Shown here: piece after piece, positions 1 through 7,308 of the stretch
Position numbering within the stretch: the first letter of the stretch is position 1
How the letters are laid out: each line of letters opens with the position of its first letter
Source: JASGDC01 sp047605865
GTDB lineage: Bacteria > Actinomycetota > Actinomycetes > Actinomycetales > Micrococcaceae
Length of the DNA: 24,925 bases
Assembly (NCBI GenBank): GCA_047605865.1
Contig: JASGFC010000024.1
Coordinates: 1 to 24,925, forward strand
Reading direction: 5' to 3'
Position numbers and translations under genes: made by a program
Notes under the pieces: generated by a model
What the model was told of the DNA's origin: nothing
The model's database searches: none
What the model saw: only the letters and a program-made list of their open reading frames with translations

Positions 1-236
1 GTGCTTCCTATGTGGCAAAATCTCCACTTAGTGTATTTGCTCTTTCAATTTTGCTTGGTGTCATTGCTTCTGTTGGTGGGGTGCTGCTTTCACTGGGAAG
101 CCGTATTCCAGTGAGCCCATATATTACCTGTTTGAGTTTCCTTTTGTTCGTAATCTGCCGCACGATAGGCTACTTGCGAGAACGGAAAGTGACGTTGAAG
201 CAGACTGCTCCTGAAAGCAGTACTAGCATTATTTAA
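1..236 (+). CDS. Metal (probably zinc) ABC transporter permease, C-terminal part
   Basis: This is the tail of a reading frame that is open at the left window edge; the first complete codon begins at position 3 and the stop is at 234-236. About 77 residues remain. They contain two hydrophobic segments, the first rich in Gly, Leu and Ser and the second reading roughly SPYITCLSFLLFVICR, followed by a basic cytoplasmic tail (RERK). This is the usual end of ABC-3 family permeases (ZnuB/MntB/TroC type), which form the inner-membrane channel of zinc or manganese importers. The GTG at 12-14 lies inside the protein and should not be taken as its start. A Zur/FurB-type regulator 7 kb away fits a zinc role, but the metal cannot be decided from this fragment. 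Confidence 0.8.
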   Translation, partial: ASYVAKSPLSVFALSILLGVIASVGGVLLSLGSRIPVSPYITCLSFLLFVICRTIGYLRERKVTLKQTAPESSTSII

Positions 237-269
237 AGTAAATCTTCATATCTTTATGGAACGTTGCTC

Positions 270-295
270 AAGCTCTTAAAATAAGCTTTTAAAGT
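270..295. repeat. Two tandem 13-bp direct repeats
   Basis: Positions 270-282 and 283-295 read AAGCTCTTAAAAT and AAGCTTTTAAAGT, identical at 11 of 13 bases and directly adjacent. They lie about 20 bp upstream of the putative -10 element of the orphan gene at 328. Direct repeats in this position can be regulator binding sites, but the sequence is AT-rich and chance is possible. Confidence 0.35.
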
Positions 296-315
296 AAGAT
301 GTCAGCCGTAAGTAG

Positions 316-321
316 TAGTTT
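316..321 (+). promoter_or_regulatory. Possible -10 element for a leaderless start at 328
   Basis: TAGTTT (TAnnnT form) lies exactly 6 nt before the ATG at 328, and no Shine-Dalgarno sequence precedes that ATG. This fits a leaderless transcript, as seen at two other genes of this window (9733 on the minus strand and 13636 on the plus strand). No clear -35 element is visible. Confidence 0.35.
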
Positions 322-327
322 TATGGT

Positions 328-1932
328 ATGAAATTTATTCAAGGTAAAGGTCAGCAGAAAAAGGATACGAAGAACGAAGTATCAGAGTTTCTTAGTAAAG
401 CTTATTGTCGAAATGAGTACCTCATTTCGTCGAAAAAAGTGGTGCTCTCTTCTATACAAGATAATGATTTGGACTTAGTACCATGCTTAACGTTGATACC
501 TAGTAAAACTGATGATGTTCCAGAGGGGTGTCAGTATGTAATTCATGACGTGTTGGCTGCTGATAAAGATGGATATGTTAGACTTCTTTGCAAAGATATT
601 GACTCATTAACCACGAATAATCTTTTGCTTGAAGTTCCTATTTCGGCTGTGGGAATCATGTACACTCTGTCTGAGTTGACTGCACCTTTAAAACTTTATA
701 TAGTTTCTCCAAAAATTACTAAAAAGGACATTCAGGTAGCGACGCCTTTGAAGGCTATCACAGCTGCAGTAACCTTTCCACAAAATAATAGTGATAGGCG
801 TTATCTTGATTCAGCACTCAGCGTATATATTAACAATGAATATAGTAAAGTATTACAACCAAAGCCAATTGGAGGACAAGACTATCGAATCGTCCAATAC
901 CGTTGGGCAAGAGCTCAAGAAATATTGTTACCAATTTTGCATTCACTTTTTTACACTTTAGATGTGAATTCTTTAGTTCAATCTTGTAAACATCTAACTG
1001 GGCTCACAAAGGATGTAGAAGGATCAATCTTGTATGCGATGCGGATTGGAACTATCGTTGAAGAATACTCTCTGGAAGAGCCAACAGCTTTAAGCGAAGA
1101 GGAAGAAGAAAGTTTTGATGAACTAATCTCTGCGCTAGGAAAAGAATTTTTGGATGACGATTACAAGCCACCGACGATTCCTATTAGTGAATGGACAGGA
1201 GATGTTGAGGCTATTTATGAAAGTTTACAAAATGGTACTTTTGAGAGTAGTTACTCAAAGGTTTGTAAAGATTTAGATCTTGATATTCCCCATATCTGTG
1301 AAATTATCGAAAATCCTGCACCTTTTGGCAAACGAAATATCGATTATTTCCTTGAGGAATTTATTGCCTATGCGTTGTACGCCATTTCAGCATTGCACCG
1401 TAGGGTAGATACGGAGCCAGGTAAAAAGCTAAATCCTCTTCCACTTATTAAATGGGTACTTTCCTCTAATTCACAAATTACGCTTGATGATGAGGATCCT
1501 TGGGAAGTTAGAGTGATTCCTTCACTATTATATAAAGATGAAGAAGAATTCTTTGACAACTTAGTTTCAGATGGACTGTACTCTCGTGGCTTGATGAGTT
1601 CACTTTCTATCGACATTGTGCATGAGTTGACACATTCTTTTGCTTATTATGCTAGAAAATACAAAATGGTTAAGAGTAATCAGTTTATTAAGTCTAAGTT
1701 TGTTAAGATTTATGGTGTTTCTCCACAAAAAGACTTAGGTTGTCCTAAACCTGAACTGTGTTCAATTCCTGACGTAATAGAAATTTGTGGGCTATCAGGT
1801 AGACAACTGATGCAGTTATTTCATGAGTATGATCAAGATGTTGGATACTTTACTCAGAACACCTTTAATGAGAGCTTACCCCAATTTTTACAGTGGTATT
1901 ATCAACAAAAGATAGCAAACAATGAAGTCTGA
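328..1932 (+). CDS. Hypothetical protein with an HELTH (HExxH-like) motif
   Basis: I do not recognise this 534-residue protein. It has no signal peptide and no clear membrane segment. The N-terminal 170 residues look mixed alpha/beta. The middle is strongly acidic (SEEEEESFDE near residue 255), and the rest looks largely helical. At residues 432-436 it has HELTH, which matches the HExxH zinc-binding pattern of zincin metallopeptidases and sits in a predicted helix. A candidate third ligand such as the E of FHEYDQD lies further on, but no other zincin signature is obvious and the match may be chance. The gene stands alone on its strand between a metal permease and an HD hydrolase. It is visibly richer in A and T than the genes that follow and lacks the ATCGTG hexamer common in them, which suggests horizontal origin. 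ATG at 328 is the first plausible start. Confidence 0.7.
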   Translation: MKFIQGKGQQKKDTKNEVSEFLSKAYCRNEYLISSKKVVLSSIQDNDLDLVPCLTLIPSKTDDVPEGCQYVIHDVLAADKDGYVRLLCKDIDSLTTNNLLLEVPISAVGIMYTLSELTAPLKLYIVSPKITKKDIQVATPLKAITAAVTFPQNNSDRRYLDSALSVYINNEYSKVLQPKPIGGQDYRIVQYRWARAQEILLPILHSLFYTLDVNSLVQSCKHLTGLTKDVEGSILYAMRIGTIVEEYSLEEPTALSEEEEESFDELISALGKEFLDDDYKPPTIPISEWTGDVEAIYESLQNGTFESSYSKVCKDLDLDIPHICEIIENPAPFGKRNIDYFLEEFIAYALYAISALHRRVDTEPGKKLNPLPLIKWVLSSNSQITLDDEDPWEVRVIPSLLYKDEEEFFDNLVSDGLYSRGLMSSLSIDIVHELTHSFAYYARKYKMVKSNQFIKSKFVKIYGVSPQKDLGCPKPELCSIPDVIEICGLSGRQLMQLFHEYDQDVGYFTQNTFNESLPQFLQWYYQQKIANNEV

Positions 1933-1963
1933 GGGGCTATGAGCTGGCTAGTCATCAACCTCA

Positions 1964-1982
1964 TCAGGAACTAGATTCCTGA
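1964..1982. repeat. Perfect 7-bp inverted repeat
   Basis: TCAGGAA (1964-1970), a 5-nt loop CTAGA, then TTCCTGA (1976-1982) form a perfect stem 32 bp after the stop of the orphan gene. No T-run follows on the plus strand, so it is not a standard intrinsic terminator. It could still stabilise the 3' end of the message or be a protein site. Confidence 0.4.
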
Positions 1983-2065
1983 AAACCTTGAATTATAGGG
2001 CTTGAAAGCTAAATGTCCCTAGCACCTTCTACATTATAAGTATGAATGAAAGTAAGGTGATGTAA

Positions 2066-2971
2066 ATGACTGAATACAGTTCAGACTACTTAAATATGTT
2101 GGAGTACTATTTTAACAATGGTCCCTATGAAGGTTGGGGTCTAGAAAGTAGAAATTTCCCAAAGGAGATTCTTATCAACGGTCAATGGGAGCGCTACACT
2201 CCAGAGCTTGAAGAAAAAGTAAAGCAGAGCCCGTTAGATGTTCAGTATGGGCACAGATTGTATGAACTTCATCATGCCAAAGATGATATTAACAAACGCA
2301 AGATTTTCGATATGGCTATGAATATTGCAGCTGAAGCTCATTATGAGCAGACAGACAAGGTCGGCTTGCCTTACATTAATCATCCAGCTCGAGTTGTGGG
2401 GCATTTGCAAGAAGAAAATGCCAGTGATGAAGTGCTTGCTGTTGGCTGGTTGCACGATGTTGTTGAAGATACTGATGTCTCTTTGGAAGATTTGAGGCAA
2501 GTAGGTTTTCCAGAAGAAATCATTGAAGCTATTGATGCTATTTCAGTTCGTAACAAGGAAACTCGTGTTGAATATTATGAACGAGTTAAAGCAAACCCAA
2601 TAGCACTGCAAGTTAAGTTGGCAGATATTAAAGACAACACTGATCCAGCAAGATTAGCGTGGTTAGATGAGAAGACTCAAGCACGCCTGAAAAAGAAGTA
2701 CACAAAAGCCTTGGCAGTATTAACAGGCAATGAAACAGTTCTAGATACCAAAATGCAAGTTGATCCTCACCCTTTTATTTACAGTAAAGAAGAGGTTGAA
2801 GAAATCAATAAACTTGCCAGTGAAGCAATTCCTGAAGAAGAAGCAAAGCTATATAGCTATGAACTTCCTGAGGAAACAGCGGAAGAACTTGAAGATACTT
2901 TTGAAGAAGATAGGCACAGCATTCTTAAAATGTACATGAATGAGAATAAAGAGGAACGAGACAATGGCTAA
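2066..2971 (+). CDS. HD-domain phosphohydrolase, (p)ppGpp-hydrolase (SpoT/MESH1) type
   Basis: The HD-domain metal motif is clear: H106 in YINHPARV, H130-D131 and E134-D135 in WLHDVVEDTD, and D187...D190-N191 in LADIKDNTD. This layout is that of the RelA/SpoT hydrolase half and of small alarmone hydrolases (MESH1), which use Mn2+ to remove the 3'-pyrophosphate of (p)ppGpp. The synthetase and TGS/ACT domains of full-length Rel are absent, so it is a hydrolase-only protein. It carries an extra N-terminal region of about 65 residues and an acidic C-terminal tail (EEETAEELEDTFEEDR-like) with no assigned function. AAGGTGA at 2054-2060 is a good ribosome binding site 5 nt before ATG 2066. The last 8 nt overlap the Thg1-like gene, so the two are probably co-translated. 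Family membership is fairly sure; the alarmone substrate is inferred. Confidence 0.8.
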   Translation: MTEYSSDYLNMLEYYFNNGPYEGWGLESRNFPKEILINGQWERYTPELEEKVKQSPLDVQYGHRLYELHHAKDDINKRKIFDMAMNIAAEAHYEQTDKVGLPYINHPARVVGHLQEENASDEVLAVGWLHDVVEDTDVSLEDLRQVGFPEEIIEAIDAISVRNKETRVEYYERVKANPIALQVKLADIKDNTDPARLAWLDEKTQARLKKKYTKALAVLTGNETVLDTKMQVDPHPFIYSKEEVEEINKLASEAIPEEEAKLYSYELPEETAEELEDTFEEDRHSILKMYMNENKEERDNG

Positions 2972-3716
2972 TCCAGATGCAAACCCAGCAGCTGCCTTGT
3001 TCAAAGAACGAGAAAAGGCAATGCGCCCCTTCATTGAGCACAGGCACATCTATGGAATCCGCTTAGATGGCAAAGCATTTCACACTTTCACTAAGCAGTT
3101 CAAGCGCCCTTATGATGAAGAGTTTATGCGCGCCATGGATAATGCAGCCTTAGCTGTATTGGATTGTAGCCTTCAAGGTTCAGAATTAGCGTACATTCAA
3201 TCTGACGAAATCAGCATTATCTTCACTGATCTTGGTCATGAGAATGCAGAACTACCCTTTAACGGTAACGTTAATAAAATCCTTTCTACTGCTGCTTCTG
3301 CTGCCACACTTGGGTTCTTACGCAGTATGCCAGAAGTAAACGGAAACCCTATTTTTGATGCACGATTATTCCTTTTAGATGATGACCTTCTTGATTACAT
3401 GTCGTGGCGGCGTTTAGATTGCCAGAAGAATGCTATTACAATGGCTGCCAGCATGGTTAAGTCTCATAAACAATTATTGAGAATTCCTACTAAGCAACGT
3501 TATGATTTGCTCAAAGGAACCGAATGGGAAAGGCTTCCTGAGGGATTCTTTTTAGGAAGGTTAATGCAAAGAGAAAACTATATGAAAACTGCTGAACACC
3601 CACCAGGTTCTGGAAACATGGTTGAAGTGATGCGTTCTCGTTGGGTTAAAGAGCCTGCCACAAGAGAACTCACGGAAGACGTTGTTGCAAGGACTTTAGT
3701 AAAGAAATCTAACTGA
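2964..3716 (+). CDS. Thg1-like tRNA 3'-5' polymerase (tRNA-His guanylyltransferase family)
   Basis: The 250-residue protein carries the Thg1 palm signature. GIRLDGKAFHTF places a metal-binding Asp at residue 35. YIQSDEISIIF gives the paired acidic residues D81-E82. WRRLDCQKNAI supplies the later conserved Asn segment. Thg1-family enzymes add nucleotides in the 3'-to-5' direction. Eukaryotic members put G-1 on tRNA-His, while bacterial Thg1-like proteins act mostly in templated repair of 5'-truncated tRNAs. I chose ATG 2964 because AGAGGA (2950-2955) precedes it and the recognisable protein starts there; an in-frame ATG at 2940 would add eight residues without a ribosome binding site. The start overlaps the end of the HD hydrolase gene by 8 nt. 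Family assignment is strong; whether it repairs tRNA or acts on tRNA-His cannot be read from the sequence. Confidence 0.88.
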   Translation: MANPDANPAAALFKEREKAMRPFIEHRHIYGIRLDGKAFHTFTKQFKRPYDEEFMRAMDNAALAVLDCSLQGSELAYIQSDEISIIFTDLGHENAELPFNGNVNKILSTAASAATLGFLRSMPEVNGNPIFDARLFLLDDDLLDYMSWRRLDCQKNAITMAASMVKSHKQLLRIPTKQRYDLLKGTEWERLPEGFFLGRLMQRENYMKTAEHPPGSGNMVEVMRSRWVKEPATRELTEDVVARTLVKKSN

Positions 3717-3746
3717 TGACTTGCCGAAATCATAAATGTTGTTTTT

Positions 3747-3765
3747 TGTTACAAAATCGTTTACA
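3747..3765. promoter_or_regulatory. Possible LacI-type operator upstream of the MFS/GH3 operon
   Basis: TGTTACAAAATCGTTTACA is an imperfect palindrome with outer half-sites TGT-A and T-ACA, 45 bp upstream of the transporter ATG. The shape recalls LacI-family operators, which often control glycoside uptake operons. No LacI-family gene lies in the window. TTTACA at 3760-3765 could also be a -35 element. Confidence 0.35.
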
Positions 3766-3810
3766 CTTTTTCCTGAAACGTAGATTCAATGGTGAATAGT
3801 AGGTTTTATA

Positions 3811-5094
3811 ATGTCAAATGAGAATATCATTTCTAAAGAGGTAAAAGATTTAGAAAATTTAGATAAAACTTTACCTAAAAATTATCTCCCAACCGTAGGC
3901 TTTGCAAACTTTGCGATTTATATGGCCTTGATGACTCCCGTGTTAGTTTCTTTAGCTTTCAAGCTAGAGCACATAACGAAGTCTCAAGCAGCAGCAACTG
4001 CAGCACAGGGTACAGTGCTAGGGCTTGGTGCACTTTGTGCGGCAATCGTGAATCCTATTGCTGGTAGGTTATCTGACAGGACTACTTCAAAATTTGGTAT
4101 GCGCAGGCCTTGGATTGCCGGTGGTGCAGTAGCAGGTTTTATCGGCCTTTTGATGATTGGTGTGGCACAGTCAGTCCCTGTTGTTATTCTTGGCTGGTGT
4201 ATAACTCAAACTGCATTTAACGCCTCATTAGCAGCATTGAATGTGACAGTTGCTGATACAGTTCCTATGGCAAAACGTGGTATTGTATCTGGTTTTATTG
4301 GCGTGATGTTCCCTGCAGGCGTTTTGATTGGAACCATTTTAGTGCGAGCTATTGCAACTGACTTACCTCGATTCCTGATTCCAGCAACAACAGCACTCAT
4401 TGGCTTACTACTATTTGCGTTCTTCTTTAAAGATCGTGTTCTTCCAAAGTCTCAAAAAGTTCCGTTTGACTTTAAAACATTAATCGGAACTTTCTACTTT
4501 AATCCGAAGAAGAACCCTGATTTTGCTTGGGTGGTTATCACTAAGTTTATCTTTATGACTGGCTATGCTGGTATTGCTTCTTACTTGCCATTCTTTGTGA
4601 CTTCACGTTTCCATCTCGACGAAAAAGAAGCATTGAATATCATCACGTTATCAACTACTGTATCTACAATTTTGCTTGCAGTTTCTAGCTTCATCGGGGG
4701 TTGGATTTCTGATAAGGTCGGCAAACGTCGTCCGCTTGTGATGGCGGCAGGTATTATTGTTGCGATTGGACTAGCAATTCTTGCTGTAGCTCCAAGCCCT
4801 GGATGGGTAGTCTTTGCCCAAGCGATCAGTGGTTTTGGAACAGGCGCCTACTTGTCTGTTGATTTAGCGTTAGCTACCTCTACACTTCCTAGCGAAGATG
4901 AGGCAGCAAAGGACTTAGGTATCTTCAATCTAGCAAATGCACTTGCTCAATCAGTTGCACCAGCAGTTGCTCCAGGAATTATTGCACTTGGAGCGGCAGC
5001 TGCAATCGGTGGGTATGGAGTGTTTTTCCTTGTTGGTGCACTCTTTGTCTTAATTGGTTCAATAACGATATATCAGGTTAAAAGTATTGCCTAA
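3811..5094 (+). CDS. MFS transporter, probable sugar or glycoside importer
   Basis: The 427-residue protein has about 12 hydrophobic segments. The major-facilitator loop motif between TM2 and TM3 reads GRLSDRTTSKFGMRRPWI, and the matching loop of the second half reads GGWISDKVGKRRP. The R-P-W-I ending of the first loop is frequent in sugar-transporting MFS and GPH-type proteins. The N-terminal 25 residues are hydrophilic and cytoplasmic. The gene is 23 nt upstream of a GH3 glycosidase lacking a secretion signal, so the pair reads as uptake of a small beta-glycoside followed by cleavage inside the cell. The substrate is inferred from that neighbour only. The ribosome binding site is weak (TAGTAGG). 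Confidence 0.8.
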   Translation: MSNENIISKEVKDLENLDKTLPKNYLPTVGFANFAIYMALMTPVLVSLAFKLEHITKSQAAATAAQGTVLGLGALCAAIVNPIAGRLSDRTTSKFGMRRPWIAGGAVAGFIGLLMIGVAQSVPVVILGWCITQTAFNASLAALNVTVADTVPMAKRGIVSGFIGVMFPAGVLIGTILVRAIATDLPRFLIPATTALIGLLLFAFFFKDRVLPKSQKVPFDFKTLIGTFYFNPKKNPDFAWVVITKFIFMTGYAGIASYLPFFVTSRFHLDEKEALNIITLSTTVSTILLAVSSFIGGWISDKVGKRRPLVMAAGIIVAIGLAILAVAPSPGWVVFAQAISGFGTGAYLSVDLALATSTLPSEDEAAKDLGIFNLANALAQSVAPAVAPGIIALGAAAAIGGYGVFFLVGALFVLIGSITIYQVKSIA

Positions 5095-5117
5095 CTAGAA
5101 AGTTTGGAGTTTAAATA

Positions 5118-6917
5118 ATGACTAATAAATATTCAGAAGAAGAGATTGATCGTAGTTACCTTGACAAAAATCTGCCTATTGAGCAACGCGTGCAATCTTT
5201 AATAGCGCAAATGAACCTTGAAGAAAAAGCTGGCATGCTATTTCATAGTATGCTTCCAATGGGTAAAACTGGTGAGTTATCTAAAGAAGATTCTGTAGCA
5301 AATACACCTACTATTGATGAGTTTGTCAACGAACTTAAGATTAATCACTTTAATGTTCTTGGTAGCATTGAGAACCCACAACAAATGGCAAACTGGTACA
5401 ACGACCTTCAGAAGAAGGCAGAAAATACTCGTCTTGGCATTCCGGTAACAATTTCTACTGACCCTCGCCATGCGTTTACTGATAATATTGGTGCTTCTTT
5501 TTCTGCTGGTAGTTTCTCATCATGGCCAGAATCTCTGGGACTTGCTGCTTTGCAAAGTGAAGAACTTGTTGAAAAGTTCGCTGATATTGTGCGTCAAGAA
5601 TATATTTCAGTTGGGTTTAGGGTTGCCTTGCATCCACAGATTGATATCAGTACGGATTCACGATGGGCAAGGCAGTCACAGACTTTTGGTGAAGATCCAG
5701 ACTTAGTGAGCAAACTAGGTGCTGCATATGTACGTGGATTGCAAGGCAAAGAGCTTAACGAAACTTCTGTTGCTGCAATGGTTAAACATTTCCCTGGCGG
5801 TGGTCCACAAAAAGACGGTGAAGATCCACATTTTCCATATGGGCGAGAGCAAGTATATCCTGGAGAAAATACTTTTGAACTTCACCTTGAACCGTTTAAG
5901 GCTGCCTTCGCTGCTGGTGCTAGCCAGACAATGCCATATTACGGAATGCCAGTTGGAACAAAATATGAAGAAGTTGGTTTCAACTTTAATAAGCAGGTTC
6001 TAACTGATTTATTGCGCAATCAGCTTGGTTTTGAAGGTATAGTGTGTGCTGATTGGGGCGTCATAACTGATAGCGAGGTTGCAGGTGACATACAGCAAGC
6101 AAGAGCCTGGGGCGTGGAGAAGCTATCACGAATCGAAAGAGTTAAGAAAGCTTTAAATGCTGGTGTAGACCAATTCGGTGGCGAGTACTGCACAGATCTC
6201 GTCATTGAATTAGTGAAAAATGGCGAAATCAGTGAAGAACGTATTGATGAGTCAGTGCGTAGATTGTTAACTGAAAAGTTCCGTTTAGGTTTATTTGATG
6301 AGCAACGCTATGTAGATGTTGATAAAGCAGAACAGATTGTTGGAGCAGACAAATTTCAGGAACTTGGCATGAAAGCCCAGAGCCAGTCTGTGACTGTTTT
6401 GACCAATCATGAAAACACTTTGCCAATCTCACGTAAAGTCAAGCTTTACGTAGAAGGTATCTCTGAAGATGTTGCAAAGAAATATGGTGTTGTTGTGGAT
6501 TCTGTTGAAGATGCTGACCTTGCTATTTTGCGTATCAATGCACCTTATGAAACACGGGAGACAGCTTTTGAAAACTTTTTCCATGCTGGTTCGCTAGATT
6601 TCTCTGAAAAAGCGGTCAAACACATCAAACACATAGCAGCAACAGTGCCAACCATTGTAGATGTTTTCCTAGATCGACCTGCAATCTTAACTGAATTTAG
6701 TGAAGATGTAGCCGCACTAGTAGTTACATTTGGTACTAACGATGAAGCATTACTTAAAGCCTTAACCGGAGAAGTTGCACCACAAGGTAAACTACCTTTT
6801 GATTTGCCTCGTAGTATGGCTGCTGTAGAAGAAAGTCGTGAAGATACACCTTTTGATACCAAAAACCCACTCTTTAAGTTCGGTGATGGTCTAAAGATTA
6901 CAGACGAGCCTACTTGA
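5118..6917 (+). CDS. Glycoside hydrolase family 3 (beta-glucosidase/beta-hexosaminidase-like), cytoplasmic
   Basis: The 599-residue enzyme has the GH3 N-terminal barrel (about 30-390) and a C-terminal GH3_C sandwich (about 420-580). Barrel landmarks are an RWARQSQTFGEDPDL segment binding sugar at subsite -1, KHFPGGG with the conserved Lys-His, and the nucleophile Asp at residue 312 in VCADWG. GH3 enzymes retain configuration and release terminal beta-linked sugars. There is no signal peptide and no fibronectin-III domain, so it probably acts on imported di- or oligosaccharides. GGAG at 5106-5109 sets the start. Its stop codon region overlaps the convergent regulator gene by 8 nt. Sugar specificity (glucoside, xyloside or other) cannot be told from sequence alone. 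Confidence 0.88.
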   Translation: MTNKYSEEEIDRSYLDKNLPIEQRVQSLIAQMNLEEKAGMLFHSMLPMGKTGELSKEDSVANTPTIDEFVNELKINHFNVLGSIENPQQMANWYNDLQKKAENTRLGIPVTISTDPRHAFTDNIGASFSAGSFSSWPESLGLAALQSEELVEKFADIVRQEYISVGFRVALHPQIDISTDSRWARQSQTFGEDPDLVSKLGAAYVRGLQGKELNETSVAAMVKHFPGGGPQKDGEDPHFPYGREQVYPGENTFELHLEPFKAAFAAGASQTMPYYGMPVGTKYEEVGFNFNKQVLTDLLRNQLGFEGIVCADWGVITDSEVAGDIQQARAWGVEKLSRIERVKKALNAGVDQFGGEYCTDLVIELVKNGEISEERIDESVRRLLTEKFRLGLFDEQRYVDVDKAEQIVGADKFQELGMKAQSQSVTVLTNHENTLPISRKVKLYVEGISEDVAKKYGVVVDSVEDADLAILRINAPYETRETAFENFFHAGSLDFSEKAVKHIKHIAATVPTIVDVFLDRPAILTEFSEDVAALVVTFGTNDEALLKALTGEVAPQGKLPFDLPRSMAAVEESREDTPFDTKNPLFKFGDGLKITDEPT

Positions 6918-7308
6918 GATTTTGACACTTTGGACACAGACCAAAAATCTCAACAGAATGCTTCACATCAGTAAAGTTGTGCTTTTGGGCAATACTTGTG
7001 GCTTCTTTTTCAATAGCAGGAGCTTCAAATTCAATGCTCATACCACAATGTGTACACACTAAATGGTGATGGTGTTCTTCAACAGTACAGAGCCGATACA
7101 AAGTTTTTGTACCGCCTAAGTTAAGGCTATCGAGCATACCATCATCGACCATGTTTTGCACAATACGGTAAACAGTTGCAAGGCCAATGCTTTCGCCTTG
7201 AGCAGCAAGAATATCGTGCAGAGCTTGAGCACTAAGGAAGCTATTTTGCTTTGCCAAAGCATCGTGAATCATTTTCTTCTGCTTTGTCATCCTTGTTTTA
7301 ACTACCAT
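6910..7308 (-). CDS. zur: Fur-family metalloregulator, Zur/FurB type
   Basis: The 132-residue protein is a typical Fur-family repressor. It has an N-terminal winged helix with the signature GLATVYRIVQNM, then a His-rich metal segment (EEHHHHLVCTHCG), and a C-terminal CPKC that completes the structural Cys4 zinc site with CTHC. The family senses Fe, Zn, Mn or peroxide. HHHH-LVC-HCG with a terminal CxxC occurs in both Fur and Zur proteins, and the zinc-type call rests on overall resemblance to actinobacterial FurB and on the ABC-3 permease at the left of the window. I start it at ATG 7308, preceded by GAGG 7 nt away; a GTG directly before (7311) is possible. It overlaps the end of the GH2 gene by 11 nt and is therefore probably co-transcribed with it, which is odd for a metal regulator. 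Confidence 0.85.
   Translation of the reverse strand: MVVKTRMTKQKKMIHDALAKQNSFLSAQALHDILAAQGESIGLATVYRIVQNMVDDGMLDSLNLGGTKTLYRLCTVEEHHHHLVCTHCGMSIEFEAPAIEKEATSIAQKHNFTDVKHSVEIFGLCPKCQNLK

Noticed and set aside
1964..1982. Hairpin considered as an intrinsic terminator of the orphan gene
   Set aside because: No T-run follows the stem on the plus strand, and the stem is only 7 bp.
2042..2065. A seven-codon ORF (MNESKVM) ending directly before the HD hydrolase ATG
   Set aside because: It contains the ribosome binding site of the HD gene itself and has none of its own; it is most likely chance in-frame sequence.
2940..2963. Earlier ATG for the Thg1-like gene
   Set aside because: No ribosome site precedes it, while ATG 2964 has AGAGGA upstream and starts the family-like sequence.
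5470..6003. Open frames overlapping the GH3 gene in another frame
   Set aside because: They have no ribosome sites or recognisable motifs and lie wholly inside a clear GH3 gene.
6545..6937. A 130-codon antisense frame over the GH3 3' end
   Set aside because: It is antisense to conserved GH3_C sequence and low-complexity Ser/Lys rich, typical of a shadow frame.
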